Shown here: one piece after another, positions 1-7,553 of the stretch
Layout: each line of letters starts with the position of its first letter
How positions within the stretch are numbered: the stretch's first letter is position 1
Origin: DASRDU01 sp035560235
Lineage (GTDB): Bacteria; Acidobacteriota; Blastocatellia; RBC074
DNA: 7,577 bases
Assembly: GCA_035560235.1 (NCBI GenBank)
Contig: DATMAG010000126.1
Location: forward strand, 1-7,577
Direction of reading: 5' to 3'
Translations under genes and position numbers: made by a program
Notes under the pieces: model-generated
The model's database searches: none
What the model saw: the letters and a program-made list of their open reading frames with translations, nothing else
Told to the model about the DNA's origin: nothing

Positions 1-22
1 GCCCGCCTCAGTGATTTTCAAT

Positions 23-58
23 GTGCGGAGCGCGGCGAGTTCTCGCCACACTCCGCAC
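23..58 (-). terminator. Stem-loop just past the stop of the propeller gene (terminator-like, no U tract)
   Basis: GTGCGGAG (23-30) pairs perfectly with CTCCGCAC (51-58). Inside it GGCGAG (34-39) pairs with CTCGCC (42-47), separated by a 3x3 internal loop, so a two-part GC-rich hairpin forms. It begins 5 bases past the stop codon of the leftward gene. Neither strand has a run of T after the stem, so it is not a canonical intrinsic terminator. It may protect the 3' end of the mRNA or terminate weakly. Positions 1-22 show nothing further. Confidence 0.45.
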
Positions 59-63
59 CCTGG

Positions 64-3000
64 TTATTTGATTCTGATGCTGACCGTGTTGGTCGCTGCG
101 CCGTCCACTGTCATTGCCACATTGACCTGGCCTGCGCCGATCAGGCTGCGCGGGACGACGACGTTGATCTGATCGAGGCCGACGAAGCCGGGCGCATCGC
201 CCGCGAAATCAGGCGGCTGACTGGTGTTGCCAATCATTACTGAAACGGCAGACAGGGCGCTGCGTTTGCGAATGCCGGTGCCGAACAGCACCAGGACCAC
301 AGTGTCTCCGGTCGGGCCGAGGTCAATCGGTTCAGCGACGAACTGCGGCGGGATGAGCGTGTTGTCAAAGCGAATGACGGGAACGATTGTCTGTACCCCG
401 CTGCGCACGCGCACGGCATAGGCCGCCGGCGCGCCGCTGCCGCTCGAATTGGCCGTGAACAATGAGGGCGCAACCGCACTGACGGTTTCGCTGCCGGTTG
501 AAATCGTTCCGTCACTGCTCGTGATGGTGATGGCGACCGCACCCGGCTGCGTGTTCTGCGGGATCTGGTAATTGACCTGGGCTGGTGAAACGAAGAAGAG
601 CGGCGCGAGCCGTTCAGTTCCGGTTATGTCTCTGACTTTGACGGTCGTTCCGGCCAGCGTCGTCGGCAGCGGAACGGTCGTCGCCGCCTGTGTCGCCGTT
701 GCCAGGCCGGTGCCAAAGGCTGCGGCAATGCCTTCGACTGCAAGCGAGGTGCGGCTGTAATTCGCGGCTGAAACGCTCGTCACCGCGCGCGCCAGCGACA
801 GACGATAGATGCCGCGCCCGTGCGTCGCAGCGATCAGGCTGCGCGTCGCCGTGTGATAACGCACCATATAAGTCGCCACCTTCGGCATGCCGTTATCAAG
901 CCGCGCCCACGTCGCGCCGCCATCGGTGGTTTGAAACACGCCGATGTCGGTGCCGATGTAGAGCGTGTTCGACAGAAACGGATCAGGCGCAATCGAGGTC
1001 ACCGGAATATCCGGCAGGTTGCCGCTGATGTTTGTCCACGTCGCGCCCTGATCGGTCGTCACAAAGACGTGGCCCGGCGTGCCCGGCGTGTTGGCATCGA
1101 AGCCGGAATAGACCACCCAGGCTTTCTTCGGATCACTGGCATCAGTGGCAATGTCAGTCACAAAACGATTCGGCAGCGGCGCTTTGGTGACGTTGGTGAA
1201 AGTCGCGCCCGCGAGCGCTCCGGCATTGACCGTCACCTGCACGTTGCCGTCGCTCGTGCCGACCCACACGGTTTCACCTGGCGGATTCGTACTCGTGTCC
1301 AGCTTCGGATAAGCAGTGATGGCCGACAGCCGCCCGCTGCCCTTCGACAGATCGGCGCCGAACCCGTCCTGACCTGGTCCAAGTCCCGTCCACGTTGCGC
1401 CGTTGTCCGATGAACGATAGAGCCGGTGCGTGCCGAAATAGATCACGTTGCTGCCGGGCTGCTGCGTGAAGCCCGGATTGAGAGCCATCGGGGAATAAAA
1501 GCCCACGCGGTCGTTCGGATTCATATTGCCCGGCGTGGCCGAACATCTGAGACAACGGCGGTCAATCCAGGTGCCTGGCGCCCCGCCGCTGAAGGAGACT
1601 TCAGGGCCGAACGAGGCCGACGACCCGCTCTGATTGAAGAAGGTGTGATAGACGATTGACGGATTGGCCTGATCAACCAGCGTGAACCCGCCGTCGCCGC
1701 CCTGCACGCGCGTCCAGGCCGTGCTGCCAGTGAAGCGATTCGTTCCGTTGTCCTGCGTGCCGCCGAGCAGATAGTTGCTATCGGTCGGATGCAGCGCGAT
1801 GGCCTGAAACTGCACGGTGTTGAGCGTCTGATTCAGATTGAACCAGCCGATTGTAGTGTCAGTCGCATTGTCAGAGCGAAAGATGCCGCCGTCATTGCCG
1901 ACGAAAAGCTGATTGCGGTTGTTCGGATTGATGACGATGGCGTGCTGATCCACGTGCAGGCCGCCGTTGCCATTGCCGTTGCCGCTGAGCTGATTGTTCC
2001 AGGTGCTGCCGCCATCGGTGCTGCGATAAAACTGGATTTCGCCAAAATAGATGATATTGGCATCCTGCGGATCAACGGCCAGCGCCAGATTATAGAAGGT
2101 CTGCTGCACATTCGGCGGACTGGTGAGCTTCGTCCACGTTGCGCCATTATCGGTCGAGCGATAAATGCCGAGCAGGCTCGCCCCGCTGCTGTCCGCATAG
2201 GCTGCATAGATTGTCGCATTCGTCGAAGGCGCGAGCGGCGGCCCGGCGGCGAGCGCGATGCGGCTGAAGCCGCTTTCAGGCAGTCCGGTGCTGGTCGGCG
2301 TAATCAGTTTTTCCCACGTGCCGGGTTCACCGCCCGCGACTGAACGATAAATTCCCTGGCTCAGGAGCGCAGCGTAGATGCGGCTGGAATTTTTCGGATC
2401 GATCAGGACATCGGTGCCGCTGTTGGCTCCACCGGTTCCGCTCGGATCAGCGTTTTTCCAGCTTGCGCCGCCGTCGGCTGACTTCCAGATGCCGCGCTGA
2501 CCGAGCGGCACTGCCGCGCTGCCTGCGCCGCCTGAGGCGCCGTGCGTGGCTCCGGCTCTGGTCGCGGCAAAGAGCGTCGAAGTATTGTTGCGGTCAATCG
2601 CAATGCGCACCATGCAGGAATTGAGAAAGGCTGGCTGCTGCGGCGAGGTCGTTGAGTTCGGCCCGGTGATCTGCGTCCACGTCGCGCCGCCATCAATGGA
2701 TTTGAGCAGGCCCGCGCCGTAATAGCTGTCTGCCGAGCCGTTGCCTTCGCCCGTGCCGACATAGATGACATTTGAATTGAACGGATCAATTGCAATCGAA
2801 CCGATGGCGAGCGACGCCTGATTGTCAGTGAGCGGCGTCCACGTTGCGCCGTTGTCGCGCGAGCGCCACACGCCGCCCTGCGCCGCGCCAATGTAAATCG
2901 TCTGATTGGTCGTGCCGTTGTAATTCGGATCGAGCGCGATGGCCGAGACGCGACCTGAAACGGGTCTGCTGACCGGGCCGGTGTTGCCGTTGGTGATCGG

Positions 3001-3330
3001 CTGCGGCCCCAGGGCTTCCCACTGCGGGCCGAAGGCCGCGGCGTCAGATGCTTCGGCGGCATTCATCACGCGACGCTGCCGCAGCCGCAGCGATTCGCGA
3101 TCGGCCTGTTCGATGGCGCGCGTCCGGGCGCCTTCGGGAATGGTCCTGAGCGGATAGGCGCGCTGTTCCAGAAACCAGTCCGCCGCGAGCGGGATTTCGC
3201 CCGACTCATCCTCAGCCTCGCCTCCTTCGGGCAGACTGATCAGTTTCAGCCCGCCGGTCGCAAAAAGTCCGGCCAGCACTGCCAGCGCCAGCAGCGCAGT
3301 CATCTTCCGACAGCCTTTGATAACGCTCAC
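64..3330 (-). CDS. Secreted Asp-box (BNR/sortilin-like) beta-propeller protein with Acidobacteria-type TIGR03437 C-terminal domain
   Basis: The product is 1088 residues and probably exported. A short basic segment (VIKGCRK) is followed by a hydrophobic stretch around residues 10-27, like a signal peptide or N-terminal anchor. Asp-box motifs (S-x-D-x-G-x-T-W) end at Trp 164, 218, 291, 399, 444, 647, 765 and 808, with a degenerate copy at 339. Around the middle, TQDNGT and GGDGG segments are typical of VPS10/sortilin-like BNR proteins. Residues about 851-1088 form a separate domain (ANYS, SPAQVNYQIP, LFGTGIR, GLDQINVVVP) resembling TIGR03437, whose function is unknown. Cys593 and Cys596 form a CxxC inside the propeller. 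Enzymatic activity cannot be assigned, because Asp boxes are structural and occur in sialidases and many non-enzymes. Start choice: GTG at 3330 has a GGGAGGA site 7 bases upstream. An open frame continues to 3423, but its extra N-terminus (SPVPHVPPVAAHPSP) does not look like a signal. ATG at 3303 is a weaker alternative. The gene stands alone on its strand. Confidence 0.88.
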   Translation of the reverse strand: MSVIKGCRKMTALLALAVLAGLFATGGLKLISLPEGGEAEDESGEIPLAADWFLEQRAYPLRTIPEGARTRAIEQADRESLRLRQRRVMNAAEASDAAAFGPQWEALGPQPITNGNTGPVSRPVSGRVSAIALDPNYNGTTNQTIYIGAAQGGVWRSRDNGATWTPLTDNQASLAIGSIAIDPFNSNVIYVGTGEGNGSADSYYGAGLLKSIDGGATWTQITGPNSTTSPQQPAFLNSCMVRIAIDRNNTSTLFAATRAGATHGASGGAGSAAVPLGQRGIWKSADGGASWKNADPSGTGGANSGTDVLIDPKNSSRIYAALLSQGIYRSVAGGEPGTWEKLITPTSTGLPESGFSRIALAAGPPLAPSTNATIYAAYADSSGASLLGIYRSTDNGATWTKLTSPPNVQQTFYNLALAVDPQDANIIYFGEIQFYRSTDGGSTWNNQLSGNGNGNGGLHVDQHAIVINPNNRNQLFVGNDGGIFRSDNATDTTIGWFNLNQTLNTVQFQAIALHPTDSNYLLGGTQDNGTNRFTGSTAWTRVQGGDGGFTLVDQANPSIVYHTFFNQSGSSASFGPEVSFSGGAPGTWIDRRCLRCSATPGNMNPNDRVGFYSPMALNPGFTQQPGSNVIYFGTHRLYRSSDNGATWTGLGPGQDGFGADLSKGSGRLSAITAYPKLDTSTNPPGETVWVGTSDGNVQVTVNAGALAGATFTNVTKAPLPNRFVTDIATDASDPKKAWVVYSGFDANTPGTPGHVFVTTDQGATWTNISGNLPDIPVTSIAPDPFLSNTLYIGTDIGVFQTTDGGATWARLDNGMPKVATYMVRYHTATRSLIAATHGRGIYRLSLARAVTSVSAANYSRTSLAVEGIAAAFGTGLATATQAATTVPLPTTLAGTTVKVRDITGTERLAPLFFVSPAQVNYQIPQNTQPGAVAITITSSDGTISTGSETVSAVAPSLFTANSSGSGAPAAYAVRVRSGVQTIVPVIRFDNTLIPPQFVAEPIDLGPTGDTVVLVLFGTGIRKRSALSAVSVMIGNTSQPPDFAGDAPGFVGLDQINVVVPRSLIGAGQVNVAMTVDGAATNTVSIRIK

Positions 3331-3337
3331 GGCGTTG

Positions 3338-3344
3338 TCCTCCC
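3338..3344 (-). promoter_or_regulatory. Ribosome binding site deciding the GTG start of the propeller gene
   Basis: On the minus strand GGGAGGA lies 7 bases before GTG at 3330. This is the best Shine-Dalgarno match near any candidate start of this frame. It places the hydrophobic signal-like segment at the N-terminus of the product, which supports choosing GTG over upstream starts or the ATG at 3303. Confidence 0.7.
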
Positions 3345-3416
3345 AACTGATGATCCGAATGTGGTGGCGACAATTCGGTGAAGGATGCGCCGCGACAGGG
3401 GGCACGTGCGGCACAG

Positions 3417-3446
3417 GTGACATTTATCTGCGGCACAGGCTAACAC
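3417..3446 (+). promoter_or_regulatory. Weak candidate promoter for the SRPBCC gene
   Basis: GTGACA (3417-3422, five of six matches to TTGACA) is followed after 18 bases by TAACAC (3441-3446), a poor -10 match. It lies about 100 bases before the ATG in the divergent gap. This is the best pair I found on this strand in the gap, but it is weak. No convincing leftward promoter for the propeller gene was seen. Confidence 0.25.
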
Positions 3447-3545
3447 AGAAGAGAATTCAATGCAGCCTGGAAAAGAACGGCAGTCAATCCGGCTGCCCCT
3501 GGCGCGACGTAGAGTCTGACAGACAACCGACAGAGGAGGAAGATC

Positions 3546-4064
3546 ATGCCTGCAAATGAGTATCAGTTTCTGACCGAGTGGCGCGTCGCTGCGCCGCGCG
3601 AAGTTCTCTTCGAGATTCTGAAGGAAGGAAAGGATTATCCGGTCTGGTGGCCAGAGGTTTATCTGGATGCCCGTTATGAGCCTTCAGGTCGCGCCGACGG
3701 CATCGGCGACAAAGTTCATCTGCTGACCAAAGGCTGGCTGCCGTACAAACTTCGCTGGACGGCGGAATCGGTGCGGCGCGACTTTCCGACCGAAATCGAA
3801 ATCAGAGCAACAGGAGATTTCAACGGGCGAGGCATCTGGCATTTCGAACCGCGCGGAACTGATGAAGGTGAAACCTGTGTCACCTTCGACTGGCGTTTGC
3901 GCGCCGACAAGCCGCTGTTACGCTGGCTCTCGCCGCTGCTCAAGCCGATCTTCAAATGGAATCATCGCTGGGCAATGAAGACCGGACTGCCGCGCCTGCA
4001 GGCCGAAGCGCAGCGCCGGATGCAGCAGGCAAACGAGTCACGCAGCGAACGAGCGACCGCCTGA
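3546..4064 (+). CDS. SRPBCC-family protein (START / polyketide-cyclase-like fold)
   Basis: The product is 172 residues, within the usual size for a single-domain SRPBCC protein, with no signal peptide or membrane segment, so it is probably cytoplasmic. The pattern fits the helix-grip fold. A first strand and helix (residues about 5-27, AAPREVLFEIL) lead into the family-typical VWWPEV at 33-38. Alternating strands follow (KVHLL, YKLRWTAESV, TEIEIRATGDF, GRGIWHFEP, TCVTFDWRLRA). A long C-terminal helix (about 131-162) would close the hydrophobic pocket. The family binds lipids, polyketides or other hydrophobic ligands, or acts as a cyclase or hydrolase; the ligand here cannot be inferred. The start is well supported by AGGAGG at 3534-3539, 6 bases before ATG. 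The gene diverges from the propeller gene and is 118 bases upstream of the transporter gene on the same strand. That gap has its own plausible promoter, so co-transcription is uncertain. Confidence 0.85.
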   Translation: MPANEYQFLTEWRVAAPREVLFEILKEGKDYPVWWPEVYLDARYEPSGRADGIGDKVHLLTKGWLPYKLRWTAESVRRDFPTEIEIRATGDFNGRGIWHFEPRGTDEGETCVTFDWRLRADKPLLRWLSPLLKPIFKWNHRWAMKTGLPRLQAEAQRRMQQANESRSERATA

Positions 4065-4088
4065 AATCGGTTCCCGAATCGGTCTCCG
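4065..4088 (+). repeat. Tandem 12-base direct repeat between SRPBCC and transporter genes
   Basis: AATCGGTTCCCG (4065-4076) is followed directly by AATCGGTCTCCG (4077-4088), identical at 10 of 12 positions. It starts just after the upstream stop codon and ends 3 bases before the candidate -35 box of the transporter gene. The position would suit a regulator site, but two short copies could be chance. Confidence 0.4.
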
Positions 4089-4091
4089 GCC

Positions 4092-4120
4092 TTGTCAGTC
4101 AGTGGTCTGAAGGTTAGCAT
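4092..4120 (+). promoter_or_regulatory. Candidate sigma-70-type promoter of the MFS transporter gene
   Basis: TTGTCA (4092-4097, five of six to TTGACA) and TAGCAT (4115-4120, four of six to TATAAT) are separated by exactly 17 bases. Transcription would start near 4127, giving a leader of about 55 bases before the ATG at 4183. This is the best promoter-like match in the window. Confidence 0.45.
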
Positions 4121-4182
4121 TGCCGCGCCTGCCGTAGTGATCAGCAGTTTTCAGCAAACCTTCAACCCCGGAGAATCTGTCA

Positions 4183-5568
<1,386 letters not shown>

Positions 5569-5605
5569 CCAGGGCTTCAGACAGCGCAGCAAATCGCCGC
5601 GCACT

Positions 5606-5623
5606 CCCTGATCTGAATCAGGG
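5606..5623 (+). terminator. Short hairpin after the transporter gene (possible weak terminator)
   Basis: CCCTGAT (5606-5612) pairs perfectly with ATCAGGG (5617-5623) around a CTGA loop, starting 37 bases after the transporter stop. No T run follows, so intrinsic termination is doubtful. It is the nearest stem to the gene end. Confidence 0.35.
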
Positions 5624-5668
5624 CACACCGGATTGAGACATTGAGCGAATCAGGCCGCACCGCGAGAC

Positions 5669-5744
5669 GGTGTTCGGAGTTCCAGCTTCAGCTGGCTGAA
5701 CTGTGAATGCAGAACAGCCAGCTGAAGCTGGAACTCCGAACACC
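5669..5744. repeat. 30-bp perfect inverted repeat (long hairpin; possible dispersed palindromic element)
   Basis: Arm 5669-5698 is the exact reverse complement of 5715-5744, giving 30 uninterrupted base pairs around a 16-base centre (5699-5714). The centre can add CTG/CAG pairs after a 2x2 A-A mismatch. Each arm has its own palindrome: CCAGCTTCAGCTGG at 5682-5695 and CCAGCTGAAGCTGG at 5718-5731. Single strands could therefore also fold as two small hairpins. No T run follows, and no target-site duplication is visible at the ends. There is one copy in this window. It could be a MITE- or REP-like dispersed repeat, or a strong transcript-end hairpin for the transporter gene. The repeat is certain; its nature is inference. 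Confidence 0.9.
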
Positions 5745-5840
5745 CGGAACTGAGTGTGCCGTGAGTGTCACGCGTCTGCCTGCTTCGATTCAGCGCGCGC
5801 GGCGCAGACAGCCACCTGACTGGTCAGGTTGCATTCGATT

Positions 5841-5868
5841 TTGTGGCGGGCACAGTGCGTGGTAGCAT
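5841..5868 (+). promoter_or_regulatory. Weak candidate promoter of the small hypothetical gene
   Basis: TAGCAT (5863-5868), preceded by TG to make an extended -10 (TGGTAGCAT), lies 16 bases after TTGTGG (5841-5846), a poor -35. The same TAGCAT hexamer appears in the better transporter promoter. Transcription would start about 30 bases before the ATG at 5904. Confidence 0.3.
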
Positions 5869-5896
5869 CAGGCAGAATTACAAAACGCAATTCGAC

Positions 5897-5901
5897 AGGA
5901 G
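5897..5901 (+). promoter_or_regulatory. Ribosome binding site with two possible starts
   Basis: AGGAG lies only 2 bases before ATG at 5904 and 5 bases before the in-frame GTG at 5907. The spacing is unusually tight for the ATG and more normal for the GTG, so the start may be one codon later. The protein differs by a single residue. Confidence 0.5.
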
Positions 5902-5903
5902 CT

Positions 5904-6170
5904 ATGGTGAAATCAGAGACAGTTATCACAATCCTCAACAAGGGCGAGTTGTATTCGCTGCTTTCAATTTTCAGCGGCCCGCTGCCTGATGCCGAAGGCA
6001 ACATTACCAATATCAATGCCGTCGCCAAACTCGACCCGCGCGAGGAGGTACCGCTCATCAAACCCTTCGATGAACGGCGCGAGGCTGTGACGCAGTACAA
6101 ACAGGCCATCGCCACCAGTCTCGAACGCGGCTGGCGCGTGGTTTTTCAGGGCCAGCCGCTGTTCGGATAA
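5904..6170 (+). CDS. Small hypothetical protein, 88 residues
   Basis: I do not recognise a family. The product is a soluble-looking 88-residue protein with no signal peptide, membrane helix or metal-binding Cys/His cluster. Residues 1-25 (ETVITILNKGELYSLLSIF) suggest a strand followed by a helix. The middle (26-58) is loop-rich with several Asp, Glu and Pro. Residues about 57-76 are a charged amphipathic helix (DERREAVTQYKQAIATSLERG). The C-terminus ends in a strand-like WRVVFQGQPLFG. Coding is supported by an adjacent AGGAG site, protein-like composition and a frame that stops 6 bases short of the convergent gene. An in-frame TTG at 5829 would add 25 residues but has no good binding site. 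The gene seems to be its own transcription unit, and its neighbours give no functional hint. Confidence 0.65.
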   Translation: MVKSETVITILNKGELYSLLSIFSGPLPDAEGNITNINAVAKLDPREEVPLIKPFDERREAVTQYKQAIATSLERGWRVVFQGQPLFG

Positions 6171-6176
6171 GACCTT

Positions 6177-7412
6177 TCACAATTCCCGCACGACGGCAAC
6201 CAGCCGGTCAACCTCTTCGGCTGTCGTGTAGCAGGCGCAACCGGCGCGCAGGAATCCTTCTTCAGCCACGCCCATCCGCCGCGCCACTGTCAGCGCGTAA
6301 AAATCACCGTTCGAGGCGAACACTCCGCGGGCCGCGAGCGCGCGCGCCAGTTCGCTTGAAGTGCGTCCTTTGAGCGTAAATGAAACGGTCGGCGTGCGCG
6401 GAGCTTCAGGCGGCGGGCCGTAAATTCTGACGCCATCAATCGCTGAAAGCCCTTCCCATATGCGCCTGAGCAGTTCACTGCCGCGCGCGTGCAGTGCCCT
6501 GAATGAACTGACCAGCCGTTCGCGCCGCGTCGCTCCATCTGAGAACGAAGCCAGAAAATCAACCGCCGCCGCTGCGCCCGCGATTGATTCGTGGCTCTGT
6601 GTGCCGGTTTCGACACGGTCGGGCGCGTTGTCCGGCGCAGGTTCGAGCTTCGGAAAATCAATTGCCTCAAGCAGCCCTTTGCGGCCATAGAGCAACCCGA
6701 TGTGCGGGCCGTAAAATTTGTAGGCTGAACAGGCCAGAAAATCACAGCCGATCTCCTGCACATCGGTCAGCACGTGCGGCGCGTAATGCACTGCATCAAC
6801 GAAACTGAGCGCACCGGCCTCGCGGGCCATCTGCGCGGCGCGCTTCACATCCGTGATCGTGCCGAGCGCATTCGACGCCGCGCCAATTGCCACCAGCCGC
6901 GTCCGTTCATTCAGCAGATTTGCCAGATCGCTCAGATCAATCGTGCCGCTTTCAATGTCCAGCGGCACGGTGCGAATTACTACGCCGCGCTCCGGCACGA
7001 GCGACCGCCACGTATCTGAATTGGCGTGATGATCGAGTTCTGTGACGATGATTTCATCGCCCGGTTTGAACTGCCGCCCGAGCGCGCGCCCAAGGTGAAA
7101 GGTCAGCGAAGTCATGTTCTGCCCGAAGGCGATTTCATCCGCCGAGGCATTGAGAAAGTCGGCCAGCGTCTCGCGCGACCGGGCGATGATTTCATCAGTT
7201 TCATAACTCGACGGATATTCCCAGTGCGTGTTGGCGTTGTGATTGAAGAGATAATCATTCATCGCCTCTGCCACCGAACGCGGCACCTGCGTTCCGCCAG
7301 GCCCGTCGAAATAGGCTACCGGAAAGCCGTTGTGCTGCCGTTCGAGCGCCGGGAAGTGCGAGCGAATCTCTTCAACTGAAGCAACTGAACTGTGATTGAC
7401 TGCTGCGGTCAT
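6177..7412 (-). CDS. PLP-dependent class V aminotransferase, cysteine-desulfurase-like (VC1184/TIGR01976 family)
   Basis: The product is 411 residues, normal for a cytoplasmic fold-type I PLP enzyme. YFDGPGGTQVP (34-44) is the hallmark opening of the VC1184 subfamily. TELDHHANSDTW (124-135) holds the His that stacks on the cofactor. FVDAVHYAPH (204-213) contains Asp206, which should bind the pyridine nitrogen. CSAYKFYGPHIG (228-239) contains Lys232, the predicted Schiff-base lysine. ETGTQSHESIAG near residue 270 lies in the phosphate-contact region. The C-terminus has RAGCACYTTAEEVDRL (389-404). In SufS-type desulfurases the segment RxGHHC carries the catalytic cysteine, and Cys394 occupies the equivalent place here. 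The family's true reaction and substrate are not established, so sulfur transfer from cysteine is possible but unproven. No suf or isc partner is nearby. Upstream, AAGGA lies about 14 bases from the ATG, a long spacing, but no better in-frame start is evident. Confidence 0.88.
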   Translation of the reverse strand: MTAAVNHSSVASVEEIRSHFPALERQHNGFPVAYFDGPGGTQVPRSVAEAMNDYLFNHNANTHWEYPSSYETDEIIARSRETLADFLNASADEIAFGQNMTSLTFHLGRALGRQFKPGDEIIVTELDHHANSDTWRSLVPERGVVIRTVPLDIESGTIDLSDLANLLNERTRLVAIGAASNALGTITDVKRAAQMAREAGALSFVDAVHYAPHVLTDVQEIGCDFLACSAYKFYGPHIGLLYGRKGLLEAIDFPKLEPAPDNAPDRVETGTQSHESIAGAAAAVDFLASFSDGATRRERLVSSFRALHARGSELLRRIWEGLSAIDGVRIYGPPPEAPRTPTVSFTLKGRTSSELARALAARGVFASNGDFYALTVARRMGVAEEGFLRAGCACYTTAEEVDRLVAVVREL

Positions 7413-7553
7413 GAAATTATCTGTGTTCCTTTCTTAAACTGTAGTTTCCGGTTTTGATCTTTGAAAAATGGCAGGAATGCGAGGAGCTGTTGCGCCCCTC
7501 GGAAAGTTGTTCGATGTTTTTGGTGACCAAACCTGAAACAGAGGCGAACAACG

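Larger units (their letters stand above)
5569..5903. other. 335-base intergenic region with two hairpins
   Basis: This gap follows the transporter gene and precedes the small plus-strand gene. It contains a short hairpin at 5606-5623, a large inverted repeat at 5669-5744, and a weak promoter-like pair near 5841-5868. I see no convincing coding sequence: the frames running through it (a GTG start at 5765 and a TTG start at 5829) lack a ribosome binding site that fits. Confidence 0.6.

Noticed and set aside
820..1413. 197-residue open frame on the plus strand inside the propeller gene
   Set aside because: Antisense to a well-supported gene. Its Arg-rich, low-complexity composition is typical of a shadow frame in GC-rich DNA, with no domain motif.
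1789..2343. 184-residue open frame on the plus strand inside the propeller gene
   Set aside because: Shadow of the repeat-encoding strand; Ala/Ile/Arg-rich with no recognisable domain.
2403..3062. 219-residue minus-strand open frame in another frame of the propeller gene
   Set aside because: Overlaps the Asp-box frame completely. Very rich in Arg, Ser, Pro and Ala, as expected for an out-of-frame reading.
3331..3423. 31-residue N-terminal extension of the propeller protein
   Set aside because: The GTG at 3330 has a strong ribosome binding site and exposes a signal-like segment. The extension is Pro/His-rich and lacks its own good site.
7468..7536. 22-codon frame starting ATG at 7468 in the upstream region
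   Set aside because: Very short, no good ribosome binding site upstream, and no sign of a leader-peptide attenuator (no codon run or terminator hairpin).
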